A DNA stretch of 14,510 bases from Spirochaetota bacterium (GTDB lineage Bacteria; Spirochaetota; UBA4802; JAFGJZ01): NCBI GenBank assembly GCA_022704645.1, contig JAKJGA010000032.1, positions 1 to 14,510 on the forward strand. The letters are read 5' to 3'. Of the stretch, positions 7,219 through 13,664 are shown one piece after another. Numbering within the stretch: the stretch's first letter is position 1; each line of letters begins with the position of its first letter. A program made the translations under genes and the position numbers. The notes below the pieces were generated by a model. It saw nothing but the letters and a program-made list of their open reading frames with translations, did not search any database and was not told the origin of the DNA.

Positions 7219-8595
7219 TTACATTACAAGCTCGTATCTTTCTTCAGGAGCATCTCTGTCCTGGCGGTCCATAACCGCTGAGAGAATTTTTTCAAGCAAA
7301 CGCAGTCCGCCTTTATATCCCATAATAGGCATGTACTGATGTCCGACTCTGTCATAGATAGGAAATCCTATTCTTATGAGAGGAATGTCTTCATCGCGTG
7401 CGATGTACTTCGCATAAGTATTTCCGAAAATAAGATCAGGCTTGTTGCCTTTGATCAGCTGGTGGAAATAAAACATGTCCGCATTCGCACCGGTTTTAAC
7501 TTTAACATCTTCTCCCGCGATTTCCTTGATTCTTCTTTCGAATTTAGGACCAGCAGGCGTACCGGATACCACATAGAGAATTTTTATTCCAAGATCGACC
7601 AAGAACTCAGCTGTTGATACAAGAATGTCCGGATCACCCACAAGAGCCGCTGTTTTATTATATGTGTATTGGCTCATGTCTGTCATAACATCAACAAGCT
7701 GACCGCGTTCCATCATCAACGAATCAGGAACATGTACTCCCGCAACTTTGCGGAGATTATCCAGAAAGTTGTCAGTTCCGCGTACACCAATCGGAAGATC
7801 GAGTATCTCGCATGGAACCTTACATTTTGTATCAAGGAGCTTGGCAGCACTCATCGCACCGACTCTTCCCAAAGCCAGAGTGAAAGAAGAATCTCCCGCG
7901 CTTTTTATCTGCTCGATAGTCGTTCCGCCTTTAGGATACATGTGAAACTTTCCGTCCATCGGACTGTTTACTACACCGGATGTATCAGGAAACATTACAA
8001 ACTTAACTCCCATCTCTGAAGTCATACGTTTGATTTCAGCCATATCCGAAGGTTCGATGAAACTCGGAATCAGGTTTATCTGCTTCAAAGGTTTTCCGGT
8101 ATTTTCAGAAAAATACTGAACCATACCTGTTGTCATGTTCGAGTAACCTGTTACATGCGAACCTTTGAAACTCGGGGTGCTTGCATAGAAAACTTTTTTA
8201 CCTTTAGGAATTTTGCCTTCCTGATAAGCTTTCTTGATGATCTGATTAAGGTCATCACCGATCGTTTCAGAAAGACATGTCGTATGAACGGCTATAATCT
8301 CAGGATCATAGAGAGCGAAAATGTTTGTTATCGCTTCAAGTATGTTTGCCTGGCCGCCGAAAACCGAAGCTCCTTCTGTGAACGAACTTGTTGTCGCCAT
8401 TATCGGATCTTTAAAGTGACGGGTAAGAGAGCTTCTATGATAGGCGCAGCATCCCTGTGACCCGTGACTGTGCGGAAGGCATTTGTTGATGCCGAGAGCC
8501 GCGTACATCGCTCCCACCGGCTGACAAGTCTTTGCCGGGTTAATCGTGAGAGCGCTTCTTTCGGCAACTTTATCTGTTGTGTGTCTTAATAACAT
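7219..8595 (-). CDS. nifK: NifK, nitrogenase MoFe protein beta subunit
   Basis: NifK forms the alpha2beta2 MoFe protein with NifD and shares the P-cluster that passes electrons to FeMo-cofactor. P-cluster cysteines are C24 (KTCQPVGA), C49 (HGSQGC) and C107 (TTCLSETIGDD). The serine of STPSFKGSHVTGY matches the P-cluster serine of Azotobacter. At 458 aa it lacks the N-terminal extension of about 50 residues found in proteobacterial NifK and has the length of the Clostridium pasteurianum subunit. The ATG at 8595 has GGGGAGG at good spacing, and the gap to nifD is 11 bases. No broken or unusual catalytic residue is seen. Confidence 0.98.
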   Translation of the reverse strand: MLLRHTTDKVAERSALTINPAKTCQPVGAMYAALGINKCLPHSHGSQGCCAYHRSSLTRHFKDPIMATTSSFTEGASVFGGQANILEAITNIFALYDPEIIAVHTTCLSETIGDDLNQIIKKAYQEGKIPKGKKVFYASTPSFKGSHVTGYSNMTTGMVQYFSENTGKPLKQINLIPSFIEPSDMAEIKRMTSEMGVKFVMFPDTSGVVNSPMDGKFHMYPKGGTTIEQIKSAGDSSFTLALGRVGAMSAAKLLDTKCKVPCEILDLPIGVRGTDNFLDNLRKVAGVHVPDSLMMERGQLVDVMTDMSQYTYNKTAALVGDPDILVSTAEFLVDLGIKILYVVSGTPAGPKFERRIKEIAGEDVKVKTGANADMFYFHQLIKGNKPDLIFGNTYAKYIARDEDIPLIRIGFPIYDRVGHQYMPIMGYKGGLRLLEKILSAVMDRQDRDAPEERYELVM

Positions 8596-8606
8596 AAGAA
8601 CCTCCC

Positions 8607-10250
8607 CTATTTAGTCCACGCATAGCTTCCCGAAAGTTCAGGAGTTTCCTGCCATGGAGCTTTTACGAGTTTGAAAACATTAGTGTTCAGAATGCGGTCG
8701 ATTTCCTTGTAAAAATTGATCGCACCTTTAAATCCTGCATACGGACCGCTGTAGTCATAGCTGTGAAGCTGTTTGAGCGGAATGCCCTGCTTCTGAACAA
8801 CATACTTTTCCTTGATCCCTGCGCAGAAAATATCAGGTCTGTACTTCTCAATGAGAACTTCAGTTTCGTAATGATTAAGATCATCTATTACGAGAGTGTT
8901 GTTCTGCATCTCAGGCATCATGCCGTCATAATCCGACCATTTGAATCCCTTCTTCGAATATGCTTCGATTTCTGATTCACTCTTTCTCGGACTGAATCTA
9001 TTATCATCTTTTTCTACAGTAAGCTCTTCGATGTTTCTTGTATCCGCATCGATGACTATCTCAGGAATAACCTTTCTTCCTTCATAGTCATCTCTGTGTG
9101 CGAATTCGTATCCGGCAGAAAGAGTCTGCATTCCGATTTCGCGGAAAAGATCCTGATAGTGATGAGCACGAGAACCGCCGACAAAAAGCATTGCAGTTTT
9201 ACCTTCGCATCTGCTCTTGACGTCAAGACGGACTTTTTCAACTTCAATCATCTCTTCAGCGATTACCTTTTCAACATTAGCCATAAGCTCTTTGTCTCCG
9301 AAGTACTCGGCGATTTTTCTGAGAGATTTCGCAGAAGATTCGGCACCTATAAAATTCACCTTGAACCAAGGAATACCGAATTTCTTTTCCATCATCTCAG
9401 CAAGATAGTTGATCGATCTATGACACATTACAACGTTCAGATCTGCAGTGTGAGCGGAAATAAATTCATCATACTCCGAGTTTCCGCTGAAAGTCGAATG
9501 GATAGTAAGACCGCATTTTTCGGCAACACGTTCGATTTCAAAAGCATCACCTCCGATGTTATATTCACCGAGAATGTTGAATCTGAATTTGCCTTCTTTG
9601 GGTTTATCAGAAAGACCGACAACATCAGTAAATACTTTGTTATTGGCTATATGATGCCCCGCAGACTGGCTCACTCCTTTGTATCCTTCGCATGAAAATC
9701 CGAAGATATTCACATCAGGAAACTTCTCTTCCATTTCACGGGCAACCGCATGAACGTCGTCTCCGATAAGACCGACAGGACATGTTGAAAATATCCCGAT
9801 AGCTTTCGGATGAAAAAGTCCGACAGCTTCTTCGATGGCTTTTTTTAATTTCTTTTCGCCGCCGAATATAACCTCATCTTCCTGAAGATCCGTAGACATT
9901 GTATACGGCATAAAATTAGGCGCATCATCTGTCTTTGGCCTGGTCTGATTTCTTCTTGTCAGCCAGCTGTAAAAAGCACAACCTATCGGACCATGAGTAA
10001 TCTGAAGAATATCTCTGGTAGGCCCGAGTACAACACCCTTACATCCGGCATAAGCACATCCGCGCATGGTAAGAATCCCAGGAACAGTTCTTGTGTTTGC
10101 AAGAACCTCAGGAACCACATCACCATTATCAACCTTGTTGATGACAATCTGCTTTGCTCTTTTACGCGCAACTTTTACCGGATACTTCGAGAGCAGTTCC
10201 TCTTTGACTTCTTCCGGTTTTATGCTGTTAAAATCTACTTTTTTAGTCAT
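8607..10250 (-). CDS. nifD: NifD, nitrogenase MoFe protein alpha subunit
   Basis: NifD holds the FeMo-cofactor, where dinitrogen is reduced to ammonia. P-cluster cysteines are C65, C91 and C157, with spacings of 26 and 66 as in Azotobacter. FeMo-cofactor ligands are C276 (MCHRS) and H496 (LHSYDYSGPYAGFKG). VSQSAGHH gives the catalytic Gln195/His199 pair, equivalent to Azotobacter Gln191/His195. The C276-H496 interval is 220 residues against 167 in Azotobacter, so about 53 extra residues lie around 385-445. An insertion of this kind is known from Clostridium pasteurianum-type NifD. The insertion is charged and rich in Asp, Glu, Lys and Tyr. The product is 547 aa. GGGAGG precedes the ATG at 10250. 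Confidence 0.99.
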   Translation of the reverse strand: MTKKVDFNSIKPEEVKEELLSKYPVKVARKRAKQIVINKVDNGDVVPEVLANTRTVPGILTMRGCAYAGCKGVVLGPTRDILQITHGPIGCAFYSWLTRRNQTRPKTDDAPNFMPYTMSTDLQEDEVIFGGEKKLKKAIEEAVGLFHPKAIGIFSTCPVGLIGDDVHAVAREMEEKFPDVNIFGFSCEGYKGVSQSAGHHIANNKVFTDVVGLSDKPKEGKFRFNILGEYNIGGDAFEIERVAEKCGLTIHSTFSGNSEYDEFISAHTADLNVVMCHRSINYLAEMMEKKFGIPWFKVNFIGAESSAKSLRKIAEYFGDKELMANVEKVIAEEMIEVEKVRLDVKSRCEGKTAMLFVGGSRAHHYQDLFREIGMQTLSAGYEFAHRDDYEGRKVIPEIVIDADTRNIEELTVEKDDNRFSPRKSESEIEAYSKKGFKWSDYDGMMPEMQNNTLVIDDLNHYETEVLIEKYRPDIFCAGIKEKYVVQKQGIPLKQLHSYDYSGPYAGFKGAINFYKEIDRILNTNVFKLVKAPWQETPELSGSYAWTK

Positions 10251-10268
10251 GTTTTCCTCCCTCCGGAA

Positions 10269-10649
10269 TCACGCTTCGTCCAGAGTTTCGTCACCGGATT
10301 CACCGGTTCTGATTCTGATTGAGTCCATTACCGGCATTACGAAAATTTTGCCGTCTCCGCTTTTGCCCGTCTGATTCACGCTGATAACTGTTTCAACAAC
10401 TTTCTTCACAAGCTTGTTCGGAACAACAACGGAAATCATACGTTTAGGTATCAATCTCTGAGTGCTTCCGAGCTGGCTAATCGCCTCTTCATAACCCTGT
10501 TCCGCACCGTGAAGAACGTTAAAATCAACAAGTCCTTTTCCGCGGCCGAGGCAATCCTTGGCATGCATTGAACTTATGCCGGCTTCAGAAAGGGCGCGCT
10601 TGGTCTGATTGATTTTATTCATTCTCACAATCGCCATTACCTCTTTCAT
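10269..10649 (-). CDS. nifI2: NifI2, PII-family regulator of nitrogenase activity
   Basis: The 126-aa protein is one of the pair of GlnB-like proteins encoded between nifH and nifD. In methanogens, where it was studied, NifI1 and NifI2 form a complex that binds NifDK and blocks NifH docking when nitrogen is sufficient. 2-oxoglutarate and ATP relieve the block. It begins MKEVMAIVRMNKINQTKRAL. A long T-loop follows (about 35-70, GRGKGLVDFNVLHG onward), and TGKSGDGKIFVMPV (94-107) is the conserved nucleotide-binding end of the fold. The T-loop lacks the uridylylated tyrosine context of classical GlnB. Its ATG overlaps the nifI1 stop as ATGA, with GGAGG upstream, so the two are probably made in step. 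Confidence 0.95.
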   Translation of the reverse strand: MKEVMAIVRMNKINQTKRALSEAGISSMHAKDCLGRGKGLVDFNVLHGAEQGYEEAISQLGSTQRLIPKRMISVVVPNKLVKKVVETVISVNQTGKSGDGKIFVMPVMDSIRIRTGESGDETLDEA

Positions 10650-10999
10650 GCCTTTGCCTCCGAAATTCCTTCACTTGTTTCTTTTACACCCGAACTAACG
10701 GTATAAACTTCTTCAACGGGAGAGACGAAAATCTTTCCATCACCGAAAGCACCCTGCTCGCCGGTTCTGGCAGAAGCCATTATGGTTTTTATTACCAGAT
10801 CCTTGTCAGAATCAGGAACAACTATCATAAGAAGTTCTTTAGGTATTTCATCGTAAGTTACATCTCCGATTTTGATACCTCTCTGCTTTCCTCTTCCTGA
10901 TACGTTCATTTTAGTTACAGCCGGGAAACCCTCCTGCATGAGAGTTTCCATAACGACATTAACTTTATCCGGTCTTACTATTGCTCTTATCATTAACAT
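10646..10999 (-). CDS. nifI1: NifI1, PII-family regulator of nitrogenase activity
   Basis: The 117-aa PII-like protein is the partner of NifI2 in post-translational nitrogenase switch-off. MLMIRAIVRPDKVNVVMETL is the first strand and helix. The T-loop region is about 35-55 (GRGKQRGIKIGDVTYDEIPKE). TGEQGAFGDGKIFVSPVEEVY (79-99) is the nucleotide-binding signature. The first ATG (10999) is chosen because AAGGAG lies eight bases upstream. Another ATG, two codons downstream, is also possible. The gene follows nifH after 22 bases. Both PII genes keep intact core motifs, so the switch looks functional. Confidence 0.95.
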   Translation of the reverse strand: MLMIRAIVRPDKVNVVMETLMQEGFPAVTKMNVSGRGKQRGIKIGDVTYDEIPKELLMIVVPDSDKDLVIKTIMASARTGEQGAFGDGKIFVSPVEEVYTVSSGVKETSEGISEAKA

Positions 11000-11021
11000 G
11001 GTTTTATCTCCTTTTTCTCAA

Positions 11022-11846
11022 TTATGCTTCGAGTCCGAACTCTATAAGAAGTTTTTCGAGCTCTTCGGTTTCAAGAGGCGTAGGAATTACAAATTTTGTA
11101 TTCTTATCAATCGCCTGAGAAAGCATTCTGTACTCATCAGCCTGACCGACAGACGGATCATACTCGATAACAGTTTTTCTGTTTATCTCTGCTCTCTGTA
11201 CCATGTTGTCGCGAGGAACAAAGTGAATCATCTGAGTTCCAAGTTTATCCGCAAGCGCCTGAATAAGATCGGCTTCTCTGTCAACCTTACGGCTGTTGCA
11301 GATAAGACCGCCGAGACGAACGACACCAGACTCAGCAAATTTCACGATACCTTTACAGATATTGTTTGCTGCATACATCGCCATCATCTCACCGGATACG
11401 ACGATATAAATTTCTTCTGCTTTACCGTCACGGATAGGCATTGCAAATCCGCCACAAACAACGTCCCCGAGTACATCGTAGAAAACATAATCAAGTTCCC
11501 ATTTGTCCGAATAAGCTCCGAGCTGCTCGAGAAGATTGATCGATGTGATGATACCTCTACCGGCACATCCTACACCCGGTTCAGGTCCGCCCGATTCTAC
11601 GCAACGTGTACCTTTAAAACCCGGTTTAACAACATCTTCAAGATCTAGGTCTTCACCTTCCAAGCGGAGTGTATCAAGAACCGTTTTCTGTGAAAGACCG
11701 CCGAGAAGAAGTCGTGTTGAATCCGCTTTAGGATCGCATCCAACAACCATTACCTTTTTTCCCGCTTCGGCAAGCGCGGCTACTGTGTTCTGAGTGGTTG
11801 TTGATTTTCCAATACCACCCTTTCCGTAAATTGCTACTTTTCTCAT
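11022..11846 (-). CDS. nifH: NifH, nitrogenase iron protein (dinitrogenase reductase)
   Basis: NifH is the ATP-dependent homodimeric reductase that passes electrons to NifDK and also takes part in cofactor maturation. The 274-aa protein has the P-loop GKGGIGKSTT (8-17), the CDPKADSTR segment (37-45) and switch II DVLGDVVCGG (124-133). C94 and C131 are the ligands of the single 4Fe-4S cluster shared by the dimer. R97 (GCAGRG) is the arginine that some bacteria ADP-ribosylate, but no draT/draG is seen nearby. The frame is open to 11903, but the ATG at 11846 is right: AGGAG lies six bases upstream, and the protein then starts MRKVAIYGKGG as in the family. It is the first gene of the unit, about 30 bases from the predicted transcription start. 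Confidence 0.99.
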   Translation of the reverse strand: MRKVAIYGKGGIGKSTTTQNTVAALAEAGKKVMVVGCDPKADSTRLLLGGLSQKTVLDTLRLEGEDLDLEDVVKPGFKGTRCVESGGPEPGVGCAGRGIITSINLLEQLGAYSDKWELDYVFYDVLGDVVCGGFAMPIRDGKAEEIYIVVSGEMMAMYAANNICKGIVKFAESGVVRLGGLICNSRKVDREADLIQALADKLGTQMIHFVPRDNMVQRAEINRKTVIEYDPSVGQADEYRMLSQAIDKNTKFVIPTPLETEELEKLLIEFGLEA

Positions 11847-11886
11847 TTTATTCTCCTTAGCAAAAAAATCTTTTCGAAGAATAAAT

Positions 11887-11903
11887 AGCATGAAGTGTGC
11901 CAA
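11887..11903 (-). promoter_or_regulatory. Sigma-54 (-24/-12) promoter of the nif operon
   Basis: The minus strand reads TTGGCACACTTCATGCT. The -24 element TGGCAC is perfect, and the GG and GC dinucleotides are exactly 12 bases apart as RpoN requires. The match to TGGCACG-N4-TTGCW differs at two positions (A for G after TGGCAC, and A for the first T of TTGCW). Transcription should start near 11876, 30 bases before the nifH ATG, and the leader carries the AGGAG site. Such promoters need an AAA+ activator, which fits the NifA-like gene at the other end of the cluster. Confidence 0.88.
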
Positions 11904-11994
11904 GTTTTGAGTTATTTGATTTTTCTATACGATTCTCATATGTTTGAATGAAATCACACAGATAGTTTACATTCATGAAATATTAGACGTGCGG

Positions 11995-12011
11995 ATATCG
12001 GCACTCGATAT
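11995..12011. promoter_or_regulatory. Dyad ATATCG-N5-CGATAT, possible regulator site
   Basis: ATATCG (11995-12000) and CGATAT (12006-12011) form a perfect 6+6 dyad with a five-base spacer. Its centre lies about 127 bases upstream of the predicted nifH start, the distance at which NifA-type enhancer sites usually sit. The sequence is not the classical TGT-N10-ACA. A short dyad like this could also be chance. Confidence 0.3.
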
Positions 12012-12069
12012 AACTATTTGAATAATACGGGTTCCCTGCCGGAATGTTACTTCATAGAGAAACGCCGGA

Positions 12070-12111
12070 AATCCTACATTTTCGTAGGATTAAAAACACG
12101 AATGTAGGATT
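12070..12111. promoter_or_regulatory. Three-half-site inverted repeat (AATCCTAC / GTAGGATT), likely operator or enhancer
   Basis: AATCCTACATT (12070-12080) and AATGTAGGATT (12101-12111) are perfect 11-bp inverted repeats 20 bases apart. Between them a third half-site, GTAGGATTA at 12084-12092, pairs with the left arm as ATCCTAC-N6-GTAGGAT. The two rightward half-sites are exactly 20 bases apart, about two helical turns, so bound proteins would face the same side. The element is about 195-235 bases upstream of the nifH start and 55-95 bases upstream of the possible modA -35. The regulator is unknown. A NifA-type activator or a Mo- or N-responsive repressor are candidates. Confidence 0.5.
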
Positions 12112-12165
12112 ATTAATAATTCATGATAAAGTTACATTGATTAAACAATAGAACTCCGAATCCAA

Positions 12166-12193
12166 TTGACGGTTTACTATGTAAAGATATTTT
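12166..12193 (+). promoter_or_regulatory. Possible sigma-70 promoter for modABC
   Basis: TTGACG (12166-12171) matches the -35 consensus at five of six positions. With a 16-base spacer it is followed by TATTTT (12188-12193), four of six for the -10. The start would be near 12200, leaving a short leader that holds the AGGTGG ribosome site. The weak -10 and very short leader keep this tentative. Confidence 0.4.
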
Positions 12194-12210
12194 ATCAATA
12201 GAGGTGGTTT

Positions 12211-12978
12211 ATGAAATATTATTTATCATTATTATTCGCCGGATTGCTTTCCTGTGTATTCATTCACATGCCCGCAAAGGCAAAAACGGAAAAAGGCATA
12301 ATAACTGTGGCAGCTGCCGCAAATTTAAATCTTCCTTTAAATGAAATTTCGGCACTTTACAAAAAAGAAACCGGTAAAACTGTTACTCTTGTTTTCTCAT
12401 CATCCGGAAATCTTTCTGCACAGATAAAAAACGGTGCCCCCTTCGATCTTTTTATCGCGGCAAATGAAGGATTTGCGGATTCTCTTATAAAAGATAATTA
12501 CGCCGATAGCGGATCAAAAAAAGTTTATGCTATAGGCAGAGCTGCCTGCGCGTTTTCTCCGAAGCTATCAAAAAAAATAAAAAGACTCGAAGATCTTCTT
12601 TCCCCTGACGTAAAAAAAATTGCCATTGCCGATCCCTCATACGCCCCGTACGGCCAGGCCGCAAAGGAAGCATTGATATCTCTGGGTTTATGGGACAAGC
12701 TGAAAGATAAATTCGTATACGGAAAAGACATCCAGCATTCATATTCTCTTGTAAAATCCGGAAACACTGAAGCGGGATTCATTGCACTCGCTTCAGTAAA
12801 ACCGGATGAAGTCGGTTACTTTTTAATTGATTCAAAGCTTTATAAACCGCTCACACAGGCTTTATGTATAATCTCTTCTTCTAAAAACAAGAAAGAAGCA
12901 GAGCTGTTTTCAAATTTCATACTAGGTAGCAAAGGAAAACAGATTCTTAAAAAATACGGATTCGATTTTCCGAAGTAA
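12211..12978 (+). CDS. modA: ModA, molybdate-binding protein of an ABC transporter
   Basis: ModA captures molybdate (or tungstate) outside the membrane and hands it to ModBC. The 255-aa protein starts with a Sec signal (one Lys, then a hydrophobic stretch to about residue 20). Cleavage after AKA (about 24) is plausible. LLSC at 12-15 also resembles a weak lipobox, so a lipoprotein cannot be excluded. AAAANLN (34-40), FSSSGNLSAQIKNGAPFDLFIAA, IADPSYAPYGQAA and GNTEAGFIALASV are the family's oxyanion-site and hinge motifs. Asparagine stands where E. coli ModA has the first ligand serine, as in some other ModA groups. AGGTGG precedes the ATG. The gene heads a mod operon divergent from nifH, consistent with supplying Mo to nitrogenase. 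Confidence 0.95.
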   Translation: MKYYLSLLFAGLLSCVFIHMPAKAKTEKGIITVAAAANLNLPLNEISALYKKETGKTVTLVFSSSGNLSAQIKNGAPFDLFIAANEGFADSLIKDNYADSGSKKVYAIGRAACAFSPKLSKKIKRLEDLLSPDVKKIAIADPSYAPYGQAAKEALISLGLWDKLKDKFVYGKDIQHSYSLVKSGNTEAGFIALASVKPDEVGYFLIDSKLYKPLTQALCIISSSKNKKEAELFSNFILGSKGKQILKKYGFDFPK

Positions 12979-12986
12979 GCAGTTAT

Positions 12987-13664
12987 ATGAATGAATTAAA
13001 TTACTTCCCGCTTTTTTTATCAATAAAAGTTGCAGTCCTGGCCACTTTAACTTCTTTGGCTATAGGAATTCCGACAGCATATTATTTAAGCATCAGCAAA
13101 AGCCGAATCGGAGATATCATAGATTCACTGACAAACTTTCCGGTGATTCTTCCGCCGACAGTTCTCGGCTATTATCTTCTTGTTCTTCTCGGCCGACAAT
13201 CGCCCATCGGAATTTTTCTTGAGAAGAATTTTGATATAATGATTGTTTTTACGCCGATAGGTGCGGTCATTGCAGCATCAGTGGTATCAGTTCCCTATCT
13301 TATAAAATCAGCAAAAACATCATTCTGTGAAATTGACTCCGATCTTCTAAACGCGGGCAGAGTGCTCGGAAAAAACGAAGCATATATTTTTTTAACAATA
13401 ATAATACCTCTTTCATGGAGAGGAATAATAGCCGGAATAACGATGGCCTTCGCAAGAGCTCTTGGAGACTTCGGCACCACACTTATGGTTGCAGGAAGCA
13501 TTCCGGATAAAACGCTTACAATGCCGATAGCGATTTACAATGCTATGCAGGCTGATGACACGAGAACTGTAAATTTACTCGTTGCAATTATGACAATTAC
13601 GGCGCTATCGGTAATTTTTATCATAAGCCGTATCGGTAAAAAACGGAAAACGCAAAATGTTTGA
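12987..13664 (+). CDS. modB: ModB, molybdate ABC transporter permease
   Basis: The 225-aa membrane protein has about five or six hydrophobic segments and begins with one at about 8-29. The cytoplasmic EAA-type loop that docks on the ATPase is at about 110-145 (EIDSDLLNAGRVLGKNEAYIF and on to IIPLSW). ARALGDFGTTLMVAGSIPDK and TLTMPIAIYNAMQADD are hallmark ModB sequences near the C-terminus. It starts eight bases after modA, and its ribosome site is weak, so translation probably depends on modA. It overlaps modC by eight bases (ATGTTTGA). The length is normal for the family. Confidence 0.96.
   Translation: MNELNYFPLFLSIKVAVLATLTSLAIGIPTAYYLSISKSRIGDIIDSLTNFPVILPPTVLGYYLLVLLGRQSPIGIFLEKNFDIMIVFTPIGAVIAASVVSVPYLIKSAKTSFCEIDSDLLNAGRVLGKNEAYIFLTIIIPLSWRGIIAGITMAFARALGDFGTTLMVAGSIPDKTLTMPIAIYNAMQADDTRTVNLLVAIMTITALSVIFIISRIGKKRKTQNV

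Larger units (their letters stand above)
11847..12210. other. Divergent nif-mod control region (intergenic)
   Basis: These 364 bases lie between the divergent nifH and modA starts. They are AT-rich and contain no credible gene. On the nif side is a sigma-54 promoter with a short leader. Further upstream are a 17-bp dyad and a set of three GTAGGAT half-sites. On the mod side is a possible sigma-70 promoter ending just before modA. No exact TGT-N10-ACA NifA site and no convincing full ModE operator was found by eye. Confidence 0.8.

Noticed and set aside
9096..9695. Plus-strand open frame of 199 codons inside nifD
   Set aside because: It is the complement of nifD coding sequence with low-complexity Phe/Ser-rich translation. 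No family features are seen.
10872..11648. Long plus-strand open frame (258 codons) opposite nifH and nifI1
   Set aside because: It is the antisense shadow of strongly conserved nifH and nifI1, has no recognisable domain and no convincing ribosome site.
11847..11903. N-terminal extension of NifH up to an ATG at 11903
   Set aside because: It would start inside the sigma-54 promoter, upstream of the predicted transcript start. The family start MRKVAIYGKGG has its own Shine-Dalgarno site.
11941..11958. Possible NifA site TGT...ACA
   Set aside because: The spacer is 12 bases rather than 10, and the site is short enough to occur by chance.
11971..12126. Two copies of ATTCATGA (11971-11978 and 12119-12126)
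   Set aside because: An eight-base AT-rich repeat containing the palindrome TCATGA is weak evidence in a 364-base AT-rich region.
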